Assembly: GCF_025612915.1 (NCBI RefSeq)
Contig: NC_069117.1
Span: 24,264,585 to 24,328,584, forward strand
Direction of reading: 5' to 3'
Length of the DNA: 64,000 nucleotides
Origin: Magallana angulata
Lineage: Eukaryota > Mollusca > Bivalvia > Ostreida > Ostreidae
Shown: positions 36,601-61,090 of the stretch, piece after piece
Layout of the letters: each line of letters starts with the position of its first letter
Position numbering within the stretch: the first letter of the stretch is position 1
Translations under genes and position numbers: made by a program
Notes under the pieces: generated by a model
Databases searched by the model: none
The model's input: only the letters and a program-made list of their open reading frames with translations
Told to the model about the DNA's origin: nothing

Positions 36601-38663
36601 TGTACATATTCATAATCATTCAAACTGGAATAAAAATCATGAGTTTCAATACCTGGGCTTCCACTTCGTGACCTGCTTCTGGACCTGCTTCTTGCTGGAC
36701 TGCCAGACCTGCTCCTTGCAGGTGATCCAGACCCACTCCTAGCAGGACTTCCTGATCTGCTCCTTGGACTTCCTGATCTGCTTCTAGGACTTCCTGATCT
36801 ACTCCTAGGACTTCCTGATCTGCTTCTTGCTGGTGAGCCAGATCGACTCCTAGCAGGTGAGCCTGATCCACTTCTTGCGGGAGATCCAGACCTACTTCTT
36901 GCAGGTGAACCTGAACCACTTCTAGCAGGTGAACCTGAACCACTTCTAGCAGGTGAACCTGAACCACTTCTAGCAGGTGAACCTGAACCACTTCTTACTG
37001 GAGAACCTGACCTACTTCTAGGACTTCCAGACCCACTCCTTGCTGGTGAACCAGATCCACTTCTTGGGCTCCCTGACCTAACAAATCATCACATTCATGA
37101 ATTTTAAAATCAAAAAACATAAAAGTCACTTATTTCATGTTAGTGTTACATTCTAATTATAATGATTATGATGTTTTTCTTCATTTCCTTTATATACAGA
37201 AAATTATACCCCTGGTATTGTTGAATGATTTAAAATGAATTAACATCAAAAAGGAATACCATAAAGCTTATTTATTAAGATTTTTCGGTATTCAAAGTAA
37301 TAGCCAAGAATGCACACACTCATTTAGAATAACGTTCATGATTAAGCATTATTTTAGCATCAATTAAAAAAGTGTCTTTCGATACCATGCATATTGCATT
37401 AGGTACCTGTGAGATGCTGGAGATCCAACTGGAGTAGCTGACTGGGACCTTTCTGGAGATCCAGAGTGATGACTGGTGGGTGATCCAGACCCTGCCCCTG
37501 GGCTGTTTGGAGGAGACCCACTGTGGGCTGGACTCCCTGACCCAGCAGGACTTCCAACTGGACTCTCTGAATGATGACTTCCATTTCCACTTGCTGGGGA
37601 TCCGTGACTCTCTATCAAGCATAAAAGCATATAATATCAAACTTTATCTAGTGAGTAACATGGATAAACCTTGTCCAAATGACTTAATACCCATTACATT
37701 GGATTCCTAGATCTGGAGATTGTGTGCTATGTTTGGTACAAATCTTATCTTTAGAAATCAAACAATCTATAGAGGAGTACAATTAAATATTTCTCAGTTT
37801 GTATACTATATAGTATATACATTCTTGGTTAACAGGATAAACAATTTCAAAGAAAGAAAAATTAATAAGAAATAAATTAGCGATTTCCTAATACTGGGGA
37901 ATCAGTAATATTTGTGGAGGCCAATTTCGTGGATTGCTGAAATTTTATAAGTTTTCGTGTCTTTTCTTAAATCTACAAAAGGAAATATAACATCAAAATC
38001 TAATGTATTATTTCATGGAGGATGTTAATTCGTGATTGAGGGATACCCATGAATTCAACCACAATTGAGCCACAATGAAATCTAATGATCCCACAATGGT
38101 ATGTGGCCTTGTTGAGTCACACAAATCAGCAGTTTAAATAATTTATGGACCAGGGGTTTCTTTTGTTACATTTGACATTTTTTAAATAGAATTTATTCAT
38201 TAAGTTGCTGATTTTTTTCATGGGCAATGGAAGTTAATGTAAATATAAATAAGTATAAAAATGGACAAACAATATCCAGTGCCTGTGATTCCTGTGTACA
38301 AATAGTATCTGTTATTGTTTATATTTGATTTTCTTGAAAAATGTGCAAAACAAACTTTCACAACGAACAAATTAAGGCATCTTGTTTATTTCTTTCAACA
38401 TATCCATGTCAAACTTAAATAAAATATTCAATATGTTTAAGCTTTGCGGCAAAATTCGAATTAGTTTGAATTTCCTCTAGAAGCAACAATAATGTTCGCC
38501 ATTTCATGTCAATGTATGAAGTGTGCAATCAAAGAAGCCCAATTTTTAAAATAAAATCTTTAATTTAACAAACAAACGCAGTAAATAAGTTCTCATAACG
38601 CTTATTTGACAAACCTTCGTCGCTCTCTGCCCCACTACCGAAAATATCTCCCGGATCCGCCAT
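26255..38663 (-). CDS. LEO1: RNA polymerase-associated protein LEO1 (Paf1 complex)
   Basis: LEO1 is a nuclear subunit of the Paf1 elongation complex, pairing with PAF1 on RNA polymerase II. Thirteen exons (minus): 38663-38615, 37611-37407, 37077-36653, 36452-36354, 36246-36131, 35631-35486, 35340-35256, 35088-34970, 34795-34661, 34135-34000, 33259-33088, 32730-32630, 26401-26255. All are GT-AG with agreeing phases, giving 644 aa (human 666). It opens [17 protein letters not shown]. The conserved core runs from [14 protein letters not shown] through [74 protein letters not shown] and [18 protein letters not shown]. It ends in the basic/acidic tail typical of LEO1. Odd feature: exon 3 encodes 141 residues of GSPAR-SGS / GSPRSRS repeats in place of the mainly acidic N-terminus of vertebrate LEO1. 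The last intron is 6.2 kb. Confidence 0.96.
29864..30631. repeat. Mollusc-type dispersed repeat in last LEO1 intron
   Basis: It starts AAAAGGCCCAGGGGCCACA and GCTCACCTGAGC and ends GCTCAGGTGAGC, so the edges are inverted repeats. Internal blocks such as AAACTTGAATC...GATGCTT recur three times (about 30130, 30310 and 30470). The wording, including GAAGACAGACAACGGAC before the end, matches repeats I recognise as common in bivalve genomes. Family name not certain. Confidence 0.7.
31941..32300. repeat. 180-bp tandem duplication in last LEO1 intron
   Basis: Two copies (31941-32120 and 32121-32300) start GTACCCTATATGC and differ at only a few bases. A third partial GTACCC start at 32301 leads into unrelated sequence. 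Confidence 0.9.
36653..37077 (-). repeat. In-frame 24-bp coding repeat, LEO1 exon 3
   Basis: About 18 GSP-centred repeats ([23 protein letters not shown]) encoded by mostly 24-bp units, the four copies around 36890-36990 nearly identical in DNA. This indicates recent slippage or unequal exchange with the frame preserved. Serine/arginine dipeptides resemble RS domains. The opposite strand and other frames also stay open here because of the repeat and are shadows. Confidence 0.93.
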
Positions 38664-38861
38664 TTTTTTTTTATAATATTAACTCATACTCAAAAAATTC
38701 GATTCACATAACAAATCTAAAGTTCTGATATTTGTATCGAAATTAGATTTGAAATGAACTAATGATAAGATAATTATCAACCATTCTAATGAATTTCTCA
38801 TGCTGTAAATTTTAATAATTTTGTCTCATTTCGAATACGCGGAACGATAATTTTTTCCACC

Positions 38862-38899
38862 GGGGGGGGGGGGGGGGGGGGGTGGGGGGGGGGGGGAGG
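38862..38899. repeat. Poly-G tract upstream of LEO1
   Basis: 21 G, one T, 13 G, A, GG. It lies about 200 bp upstream of the LEO1 ATG, in its likely promoter. It could form G-quadruplexes, and exact length is prone to sequencing error. Confidence 0.9.
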
Positions 38900-39539
38900 T
38901 TTAAGGCCTATTTCCAAGGAGCCGGGCGATCAGCACACATATTTTCAAAAAGATTAGCCTTATCTTGTTTACAATCATTTTCCGGGTATCTTCTTTTTCT
39001 CTTAGACATGTCCGAAAGTGGAAATACACACATAGAGCAAAAATATTTTTTTGAACTATTCATAAAACATATCGACAGTGTAACAGTCTTTAAAAGATGG
39101 TGCCCCGACTCACAAAGGAGAGGCCTAGGGCCGCAAATGGAATTAAGTTTGGGTGACAGATAAAAGGTTAATGAGTCCAATGAGCTAACATGCATGCAGT
39201 GACATTTGATAAGCCACACCATGCATGGCAAGGGGGGGGGGGGGGTCTTGGGTATTACATTATTATATTAAATGTATTAAAAAGCAAACCAGTTTCTAAA
39301 AGTTTTTATCGATTTTACATACTAGTAACTCATGGCCTTTAAATAATTGTAAAGTTTTTTTAATACTTCATCAGCTTTAACTTTATTTATTAATTTAGAT
39401 GACACACATTGATTTTGAACTAATTTCCTTTTTGAATATGAAAACATTTACATATAGGATTTGAATAATGTTTTAACTATACTTTGTACAATTCTAATGA
39501 TTTTAAATGATAAATTGGTCTGCTCCCAGAACAAAACTC

Positions 39540-40935
39540 CTCAACTAGCTGCAGGTCTGTAGGTCTGTAGCTCCCGGTCTGAAAAAAAAATCGGATGGAC
39601 GAACTGGTCGTCCATTCGATTTTTGGGAGTTCATTTTAATCAACTCTCCTATGCAGTTACTCAGACAAACCGAAAGTGAAACAGTGTTTGGACCTCAGGA
39701 CAAATCATTGCTGCTGACAAGACTTAGTTCTTGAAAATAATTTATAAATTCTATGTAATGTATGCTAAAGCATTTTTTTTCAAGGAAACTTATTTATAAA
39801 TTCCTTGAAAATAGTCAGATTTTAAATGGTACGAACAATTTAAATATTTTTTATAGTCGTATGTATTCCTACGCCAGAGTTCAATATAGTCTCGTTCAAC
39901 TCGACGCTCGGCTGTCTCCGTAAATCCTTGTCGGAGATTTACGGTGTCAGCCGAGCGTTTGGTTGAAAGAGACTACAGTTCAATATTGCTTGGATCCATA
40001 CAATTTTCGAGAAATATTTCTATCACTGATACATAGTTTGATTGAATTATTTTTATCTTTAAATATTATTTAACATTATTCATATGGGGGTTTCTCGACA
40101 TTCTTGTCGAAAAAGTCCAAAAATTCATATTACAAAAATGTGCGTAATTCAAATTAGAAAATACATGTACTTGTCATAGAAAATAACATATCATTGATTT
40201 TAAAATAAATAAATAAATAAACATCGACAAAATTAACTCCCGTCAGTTCTTCAGTACTTTGATTTTGGGAGTTGATTTTAATCAACTCTCCTATGCAGTT
40301 ACTCAGACAAACCTAAAGTGGAACAGTGTTTGGACCTCAGCACAAATCATTGCTGCTGACGAGACTTAGTTCTTAAAAATAATTGATAAAATCGAAGTAA
40401 TGTATGCTAAAGCATTGTTTTTCAAGTAAACTTATTTATAAATACCTTGAAAATAGTCAGATTTTAAATGGTAGGAACAATTTAGATATTTTTTGTAGTC
40501 GTATGTATTCCTACGCCAAAGTTCAATATAGTCTCGTTCAACTCGACGCTCGGCTGTCTTGTCAGAGATTTACGGTGTCAGCCGAGCGTTTGGTTGAACG
40601 AGACTATAGTTCAATATTGCTTGGATTCATACAATTTTCGAGAAATATTTCTATCACTGATACATAGTTTGATTGAATTAATTTTATCTTTAAATATTAT
40701 TTAACATGATTATAAAATGGGGTTTCTCGATATTCTTGTCGAAAAAGTCCAAAAATTCAAATTATAAAAATGTGCGTAATTCAAATTAGAAACTATATGT
40801 ACTTGTCATGCAAATTAACATATCATTGATTTTAAAATAAATAAACATCGACAAAATCAACTCCCGTTAGTTCTTCAGTACTTTGATTCAGACCAGGAGC
40901 TACACATGCTACATACCTACAGCTACTCCTCAACC
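39540..40935. mobile_element. Putative non-autonomous DNA element with inverted ends and two hairpins
   Basis: The left end (39546-39583) and the right end (about 40887-40925) are inverted repeats of about 38 bp matching at most positions (TAGCTG...GGTCTGAA). The interior is a 642-bp tandem duplication. Each copy carries a long imperfect palindrome (39878-39990 and 40521-40620) with arms CTCGTTCAACTCGACGCTCGGCTG and their inverse. No transposase frame is present, so it is non-autonomous. No family assigned. Confidence 0.65.
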
Positions 40936-42502
40936 TGCAGGGAAGAATGTCTTTTGACTAATTAACTACTATATAAATGTGTAAACTAAATTGGACAATC
41001 GTCTTTCACGCTTTGTTTGTACATAAATATATAGCAAGATAAACTTCTGATGGAAAACCTTATTCTTGAAAATAAGTTGAGACCGTATCAATACAATACA
41101 GTACAGCATACGTATGTCATTATGCATGGGCATGAACTCGGGGGCTTGTTAATTATTAACGTAAAAATGTTTAGTTAAGGCGGTGTTACCACATATCTTT
41201 TTTGTGGTTAATTCAAGGAAATATTAATTACATAGCAGAAAAAAGTATGAGGCTGATTATAAGACAAACGTTCAAGCTTTTAAAATACAGCCTCGTTAAT
41301 CAGTTTTGGGTGGAGTTATTGTAGTAAGTTATTTACTATGTGTGTGTGTGTGTGTGTCGGGGGAGGGGGGGTCTTGGTTGTAAATGTTCTTTGTTGAATG
41401 TTTATAGGGTATGTTGCGTTAAGTATTTATATGTACCATAAGTATTTCGTTTCATTTCATCATACAACTTGCAAATTTTTTAAATTGAACATTCGATACC
41501 ATTAACCTTAATTATACTTTGTTAAACTAACAAATACTAGACTTTTTACAACCATCTTGATGATAAATTATATAAACATGTACACGTAATATAACGTTGA
41601 CCTCTTGTATCAGTTTAATATCGTTTTTTAGTGTATACAAATGTAAATGTACTAAATTAAATATTGAATTGAATAAAAAAAGAACTTTAAAATATTGTAT
41701 GTTTTGTTTGCAAGTTTGTATAATTATCATAAATTATACAATTCGCAGAAATGTATTGAAGATTATTTCACAGATCTAGAGAAAAATCCTGTAGTGGTTT
41801 CCTTTTACATCCATACACCTAAACCCACAATTAATTGCCCCTGCTTCCTAGAATTTCAATGGTCTTAAAGTTCACTAGCACCCTTATAACATTCCATAAA
41901 AAGTTTCTCTCTAGTCCTTGATAATTACGGCTATGTTAATCTGCCAGCGTGAAAAAAAATCTTTAAAACGTCCTCCCAAATCAGCATGTAAAATTGCGGT
42001 ACAGAACAACAATGGTTTGATTTTTTAAGAGTTTTGGGACAAAATAAAATTGCACACAAATGGTCTTTAAATCAGTCACCTCGCATCCCACAATTCTGAT
42101 TTATGAAAGAATTAATATTGTGATTAATTAAATCGACATCATTTACTTTGGTTGTTTGAATAGCATAGAAAATACAAGGGAACGCGTTCAGGTATACAAC
42201 AGAACTGTTCGTCGAAACGAAAGAAGTGTTCTCTCAGGCCGAACTGCCAGAGAAGATAGAGATCTACTTCATAGTCCAATGGTTTTTTAAATTGTGTCTT
42301 TTAAACCTAGCCAGGTTTGGTGTGCATTCTGAAGGGGTATCGTGTTATTTATAGGCAAACAGAGCAGATACAAAATGGTGGAATTTACTGAAAAGAATTA
42401 ACGACTAATTAAGGGATTTAGGGAATAGACAAAAAAGTTTGAGTATATCTTTGTGAAGTCTGTGACAGATAGTTGGAGAAGATGATACAGTGAAAGCCCC
42501 TA

Positions 42503-42521
42503 ATGGAGATAACAAAGAGAG
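42503..42521 (+). CDS. Candidate first coding exon of the receptor tyrosine kinase
   Basis: ATG GAG ATA ACA AAG AGA G is followed by a strong donor (GTAAGT) at 42522. Spliced in phase 1 to the acceptor at 50183 it gives MEITKRVFYITVVLVTC, a classic signal peptide with a basic n-region and hydrophobic core. The phase and the protein both fit, but this rests on one donor in a long non-coding stretch and implies a 7.7-kb first intron. An alternative is translation from ATGs at 50075 or 50150 without this exon. Confidence 0.5.
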
Positions 42522-45500
42522 GTAAGTGAGCGAGGGATAACACTACCTGAGTCTACCTGGAACGAACCTGGGTCTTGTGGGTTGGTGTCATAGGTATAAA
42601 TAGTAAACAGCCTCATATGCCCTATCCACTTACCTCTAATACTAATAATACATCATACAGTGCTTTCTGGCGAGGCAAGCTGAGAGAAAAAGAGACATCT
42701 TATAAAGTTTATTTCAATTTTTACTTCTTATAAAAGATATCACTATAACTGACAAGAGGGGACCGACCTTTGTAAAATATTTTTTGGCATCAAATTTATG
42801 GTTTATCGTTTTTTGAATCTGGGTTGTTTCAAATTCTTTGGAAATGAGACAATGGCGTCATCAATAATAGAGGACACCATTCTTTGTAAGTTTTCACACA
42901 TAGATTGGTAAAGTGGTCTTGTCAGTTTGAGATTGATGAACTTATGTTTACTTATGATATACGATTTTACGTGTATTGTGTTTGTTTCTCAACCATATAA
43001 ATACAAACATACACACACTGCAACGTGATATCGTACACATTCGGTAATGTAAATATAATTATATACGATGTATATAAAAGACCGCATATATATTAACCAA
43101 AAACCATGACGATTAAACGAAAAGCTCAAAGGCATCAAATCTGCATGAAAACATTTACTCTAAAGTACATGTAGAACTTGCAGTGTATATATATCACATG
43201 TACGATATGGTTTGTCACCGTGTATATGGGGTCTATGAACAAAGTCGTCTATATACAGTCTTCAGAGGAACGCAAAGGAACTTTATTTATCATTATTTGT
43301 TTTTACCCCAAAATCTCATGTACATACTCCTTCGCTACCTCTTATTCAGTTAATTTTACCTATGGACAGGTACTAATCTCCTTCGATCAAACATTCGCAT
43401 TCAATCCTGGGGCTGAGTCTGAAACGGCATGCCGTCAGAAAATAATACGAATTCTTCATTATACTGTTCACATAGACCATTCTCCTTCATTTGTTCTTAA
43501 AGGTTTATCTCATTCAGATCAAAAGTAAAATATTTTGAAATTTCTGAGATATTTTTTATAGTATTCGACACTCAAAATTTAACAGACTGAATATGATCAG
43601 AAATTCAAACTTATTGAATATTTCAGAATTTTGTGGACATTTCTTTTTATAAAAGTTTGAAACTACTACAGATATGCATACAGGCTTTTCCCACTATAAA
43701 CTAATGCGTGTCTAGTTATATAAGCCCTATTACAACAAATGTCTAGTTTTTACAATCCGACATTTGATGCTTTATGAACCAGTATATAGACCCTTTTGTA
43801 GAATTTCATAATAATTTATATTAAAAAAAAAAAAACTTTATATAATTCATTTGCATTTTAGAATTACAAAAATAAGCAAGACAGTCATAAAACCGTGGTT
43901 TTTATGGCCAAAAAAATTAATTTTTTGTATATTTAATGCATGTTCCGTTCCGTTGAAAATTGTTATCTATTAATTATATTCTTTGACACGGATCTACATT
44001 TCTGCTTTCAAGGCATGTCCTATTAATCAATTAGCATTAAATTATACTAATGCATTCAGAAGAAATGTTGATAACCTTTATACTATTTCATTATTAAGAT
44101 TTTCGAGAAAGGGTCAAGCTAAAAATACACTCGAGACAATGACAAAGAAAAACGTCGCGAGAGAATAAACTCTAAATTAATGAACGTGGAAAAAACAGCA
44201 CCTGTTTTGTTTGCATTCTTAAAGGAATTTGATGCAAATGATAAATCGATTACTCAGAAATAATTAAACCCCTGTTTCTCAACTATAACGAATATAGCTC
44301 CTTTGCTTTCGTGATATAACTGCAAGTTATATTCACAATACCCCCCCCCCCCCCTTTACACACACCCTTCCAACCAATCGCGAAATTGTCCATTTTCAAA
44401 GAAACATATGACAGATTTTTATAAGATCATATACTCAGCCGAAAAGTTTTTCGGGTTATTTTTTTGTACTCCTAAGCACTTAGAATAAAATCTAAAAATA
44501 TCAAAATTCACGTAATTACAAGTTAGTTGACAGACATGAAACCAAACAAAGAAGGGGTAACCAATTCCTTTGTACTGCAACAAAACTTAGGCACACATTT
44601 ATTTAGAAAACCATCCAATTATATTTTCCTTGCGTGAAAAGAAAACTTTTTTTTTTGTGTGTGTGTGAACCAGCAGAGACTTGAATTGCATACTTTCTTT
44701 TAACCCAAAGCTTCTCGACGCACATCACTGCTATACCAGTGTTTGGGGGGTGTCGTCCTTTGGTCACCGTTGCGATTCTTTAAAGATCGAGGTCATGATT
44801 TCAGAAGACAGGAGACATGATCGTAGTCAAAAATATCTTGTTAAAAAACAAGTGTCATTAAAAATATGCCATGAAAAGAAACGAAAACGTGGTTCCTTTT
44901 AAATGGTTTTGTTTATGAAAAGGGAGGGGGGTCGTCGAATGCGGGGGAGGGGCGGCGGCTCAACGCTTGAAGCATGATTTTAGAATTAGAAATTCTAATG
45001 AATTAGTTAGAGTGTTAGCTGCGTATTTCGAAAGGCTATTTCTAAATATGTTGTACTTAAAAAATATTGTTTACAATATTTCTCATTGGTATGAGTACAT
45101 GTATTATACATATATCCTAAATATTGATTACACTTACATGTAAATACATGTACATGTATATATCAAATCAAAAATCTGAAATGATTTAATATTGCGCAAA
45201 AAAATAAAAAAATAATATATATATTTGTTTTCATTCGTCCTTGTACATGTAAAATATATCTGTTTTCATTGGTCCTTGTAAAATTGGGGATGAATTATAT
45301 AAAAGAAACTGCTGATTTATAACAAAGGCTAGTAATAAAGCGATCTTAATAACCTGACTCTTTCCTACATCCGGATTTTAGTAAGTAGGATTGTAAACAA
45401 TGTAGACTCTGTACGTGCTCTACACTAGTACATGGCTGGACAGATATATACATGTAATTTATTTGTAAGATAACAAAGACCTGTGAGGGGGATCCTTGGG

Positions 45501-47163
45501 TATGTCTAATGTACCAGAGACGCTGAACTTTTTGGGAAACCCTTAGAAGGGAATGTTTTTGTGTAAGTAACTTGCTTAACTCTACATTTTATCACCTAAT
45601 TCAACACACGTATGCAGTCAATTAGAGCACAATTTATTTTATCTGTTTTATTTTTATGACTGTATTGTTCAGGTTTTTTTTATTTTCATTTCAAAATTTT
45701 CTCCATTTATATTTTTGTTAAATGCATTATAGATGAATAAAAAACAGCAATTTTTTATGACAGGTTTATCAAATTTGTGATATTTATTAACTTGACATTT
45801 CATGTTTGTCTTGATCCTGACGACATGTCGACTTCCGTCTACCATTAGGTCGCTCTATTGCTAATTACTAAGTGTATGAAATTCTGTTTACATTTCACAA
45901 CATATGTCTATCGGACTTTGTACGTCATCATTTGTACTGATAACTCTTTAGAGTACAATATTATTGAAGCCATTGTGTCATAATTCTTTATCATTCGCAT
46001 ATGGAAAAACACTTATTCCTGAAATGTCACAATCATTCTACCATGATATAAAAACATGGTTATTTATTGTATGCGTGAAATATAAAATGTCAGATTTATT
46101 TTGGGTTTGAGTAAATCTAGAGATACATGTATGCCAAGCGAAGCTTTATAAGTTCTAAATTCTTTCATTAAACGTACATTGTAGTATGAAATATCGTGTG
46201 GGTCTGTTCAATATATCTTGTGTGACAGCGACGTCGTGTTGGAATAATACAAAACCTTGTACCATCAATTTTGACAAATTAGTCCCGGTTTTTAAATATT
46301 TCAAGAAAAAACCATAAACTACCTGTATGGAATCATCAGACCGACTATTTCACACAGAGAACGGTCAAAATTAAAATGTTTTAAAACGGGTAAATAGGAA
46401 TGGAAGGAAAATAAAGTACCTCTATTCACATATACTTGAAATGCATAAAAAATATTCCCTGTTGGTAAACATTTAACACTTAGAATTGATCAATGGTGAA
46501 ATTGAAAAAAGGTGATAAGATAACAGGAAAACAGACATAGACTGGGAATCAAATCTAGCTCATCCTTTTTAAAGAATTTACTATAACTAAACAATATACC
46601 TGAAGGTAAAGTACAAATTAATAAAATAAATAAATAGATAAACAGGAATAAAAAAATGAATTAATGCACAGGACGGGAAAGATGTCGGACCTACTCAACG
46701 CAACACAGAAAAAAACTCCCCCCACGGAGTGTTAGACTCAGTGTTTTACCTTGTACTACAAATAACAGGCCACCCCATGTTGTAGCAACTTCCAAAACAA
46801 ACCCAAATCGAACATTGATCACAATGATATTATAAAGAATCTAGAATAAGGCAGCATATACAGCGCCAGGGTACAGAGTACAGAGCAAAGGGTTTTTAAT
46901 GTGTTCAGCTAGAATGCTTAGCCAGAAAACGATGCCAGGACTAAGCCCATTAGTATTTCCCAAAATTGGGTACCCCTTAATCTAAAAAGTTTTATCTATC
47001 TTGAAAAAGGGATAAATTTTCCACAAATCGACATAAAATACCTGTTTCAAGAATCTTTTAATCGTGTTATGCATATCTGGTTGAAATTTTCCGCTTTGTG
47101 TGCAAGGAACACTATTGTTGTGTATTTTTATGCTGTTTATGTGACGCTGTGTTGTGTCTTTGG

Positions 47164-47329
47164 TTTAAAGGGGCATGGTCACAATTTTGGTCAAATTGTA
47201 TTTCTCTGTTTTTATTATTTGCAATGCTTTAGGAATGCATTTCTAATGATCAAATGAAATTTGGGTGTCAGTCGTTGAGTTTTAAACAAGATGCAGGGCT
47301 TAATATGCCCCTGTCCATGCCCCTTTAAA
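47164..47329. mobile_element. 166-bp MITE
   Basis: Terminal inverted repeats TTTAAAGGGGCATGG and CCATGCCCCTTTAAA are perfect over 15 bp. There is no coding capacity. The opening GGGGCATGGTCACAATTTTGG is wording I associate with a dispersed bivalve repeat. Confidence 0.85.
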
Positions 47330-47867
47330 TTGGACCTCGTTCACTCGCGTATTGGTCAATATCTTTTTGTTCAAAGCATTTAGATAATCTATTAATGTAT
47401 ATACTGCAAAGCCATGCAGCTCTATAGGAAATTACAACATGACATAATTAACCGATTACCAATAATCCATTTACTCCTTGTCTGCAAGCACTCCCTGGGT
47501 GTTTGTTTTTACATATTTGCCGTTGAGGATTTAATAAAATGCAATTAACATAATTTTTCATGAAAACTCTCAAATTTAAAAAAATCGATTGTATTCTAGT
47601 ATTTAAAATAACCTTTTACCCTTTATTGAATTTCTTTTTAACTACGAAATTGACATTCTAATAATTATTCATAATGTTATACTTTATGTAAGAAAAGGTT
47701 CATTTGTCCGTTAAAAGTGCAAGATTCAGTCCCAATTAATGTATGCAACCAGTTATCAATATCAATTTCTTATTCAATGATATGAGAGTAATTTGTAAAA
47801 GCAATATATACAAGACTATCACAATAATATCAACAACTTTTTTTCTATTAAAGTCCATTAACAGAAA

Positions 47868-47927
47868 TTTATCGAAAGTTAAAGATATTAATTTCAATTC
47901 ATCGAAAGTTAAAGACATACATTTCAA
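47868..47927. repeat. 30-bp direct repeat x2
   Basis: Two adjacent copies share ATCGAAAGTTAAAGA and flanks ending ATTTCAA; they differ at four positions. Confidence 0.7.
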
Positions 47928-50183
47928 TATTTTCATGATGACAGAAATGAGCGTTGTTAATTGAAGCTTGCATCGTGTGGTCAACTGCGATTGATAATAT
48001 ACAAGTCAAGAAATCTAAAATGCATATCTAGGTCAGTTGAACCTAGCACAGATAGGTTAATATTTGAATCTCATGGATACAGCTGAACACTGTGGTAATT
48101 ATAAATGTGTATGTCAGTGACAGGACCGTAAGAAATCTTGTCACACAGAGACCCCCGGGGGGCCTGCATATGTCCCAGCGCCCTGTTAATGACCAATTTC
48201 ATGTTTTTGTGGTTGTCAGTGAGGAACAATTAAGACACAAGTATATTCCTTTTTGAACAAGTGTATTATGTGTACTCGTATGTCGAATTTACCGACCTTG
48301 AACTTTAGGAGATTTTGAAGTGTGTGCCATGTGAACTAGCGATGTCTTATGTAAAAATAATAACAAAACCGTGAAACCATTCTTTAAACCAGTTTAACTT
48401 ACAGTTAAGCGTACTGTGTATAAGAATTCCTATTGTGACGTCGCGCCTTATACCTCTAATGTTTTGGGGTCGAGACGCTTTGCAGGTTTAGCTATATGTT
48501 CATTCAGTGGAACCAAATTGATTGAGGGATTGTTAAAGTATTTGAAGACTCTTCGTATGTTTTCTCAACAAGTTAAAGGTTTACAAAAGAAATGGATCAA
48601 CACACGAAAAAATCCCCAAATAACACTGTTCTTAAGTTTGAGAACACTTGCAATGTCCTGAACAACTGGATTTAGGGATACTTTTTGATGTTTCTTCTGC
48701 AATGGATTAAGCGTCCCTGCGTGTTGTACTTACTGGAGATAGTACCACCGTTCTTCGTCCTGGATATCGATAGATTCGGGACTTCACATTTTGATCATCC
48801 ACCTCTTATCTACACTGGTCGTTTAGGTGCTCTCTGAACAAATGGATGACTTAATATGTGAAAACTCTGTTCTGTGTGTGTTCTTATAGTAGTTATCTTT
48901 GTTAGATCTTTTCTCGGACGGTATGGGAATAATTGTGAGGTTTGTCAATGGTATGTATTTACCGATCATTAGAATAAACAATGAAATATAACTTTGGATA
49001 ACAAGGCATCGAAACAGAAATTGTTCCCTTTAGAGCTAAAACTCAATCCGTTTAGGTCAATATATGACACAGGTAAAAAGTCTTAATCCCTCAATCGGCG
49101 TTATTATAATAGGATCTGCATGTATTTGTTCTACTTCAATGGAAACCAAATCAGTAATTTGTGTTGTCTCTATCTTATCTAGAAAAGTATTCCAAGTACA
49201 TGAATATCAACAACTGTGAAAGTTATTGATGGAGTTCTCTTACCAAATTTATTAACATTCCACTTAAAATTCTGCCAAATGTATTGACTAAAGGAAAACA
49301 AAATACCAGCCATCTTTGTTTCACAACCTTTGGGCAATCAGATATTTTTTTGTTAAGCTACTAGACTTTGATTTTGTTTAAGAATAAAACGAATCTCATC
49401 GTTTATGGATTCAGGAATGGCACTTTTTACGTATATACTTTTATTTGGTTGGCAATATTCAGATACCATATTTCAATGTCTTTAAAATATCTTATGAAAT
49501 ACATTATATATCATGCAGGAAAAAAATTGTCTTTTCATTGTTTGCACCACTTCTGGACTGTTTGAACATATAACGTTTAGACATTCACTGAAATATTACT
49601 CTGGTTTCACATTATTGTGTCACGTGAGAAAGTTCAGAATCACGATCAGAGACAGGCGTGAGAAAACATATTGCATCATATGTAGAAACACGGGGCAAAG
49701 GGTGGGTGGAAACAGGTTGAAGTAAACAATCATCCACGAAAAATAAACATTTAAATGACTGCAAACGCAAGATTTGATGATGCGTTTTATTGTTATCGGT
49801 GAGAAAGAGTAGAATTAGAGAGTTATAAAATTACTCATGGTATATATTAAGGGATCCGATTCCTTATATATATTAAATTAGTTGTCACCCTTCTTAACTG
49901 GGCACAAAGCGTGTTCCTTATGTAGACGTTTCTTGTACTTTTACATAATGGCAGAATAATAGCACGCTATATTGTTCACTGGAATTCCCTTATAATACAA
50001 CCCAAACTGTTTGGCTTGCATGTAGATATTTTTCATCGTTATGGAGAATATATCCACAAACATCTTATGATCCGATGTTCATGTATTTGATCATATACAA
50101 AATGATGCTGTATACAACAATCGTTTTATTCATGCATTTATTATACACTATGCATATCCTTATACAGTATACTTTTTTTGCAG

Positions 50184-61090
<10,907 letters not shown>

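Larger units (their letters stand above)
38900..50183. other. Long non-coding interval
   Basis: Apart from the element at 39540-40935, the candidate exon at 42503, the MITE at 47164, G/C tracts (39232-39245, 44341-44354) and a (GT)n near 41340, I see only AT-rich sequence. Open frames here are short and lack splice context or recognisable domains. It may be largely the first intron of the downstream receptor gene. Confidence 0.6.

Noticed and set aside
36620-37640. Several overlapping minus-strand frames rich in V/Q/L or S/W
   Set aside because: They are alternative frames of the LEO1 repeat exons. Only the GSPARS frame splices in phase with the conserved LEO1 core.
43178-43528. 116-codon plus-strand frame in the long non-coding interval
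   Set aside because: No recognised domain, AT-driven composition and no splice-site context.
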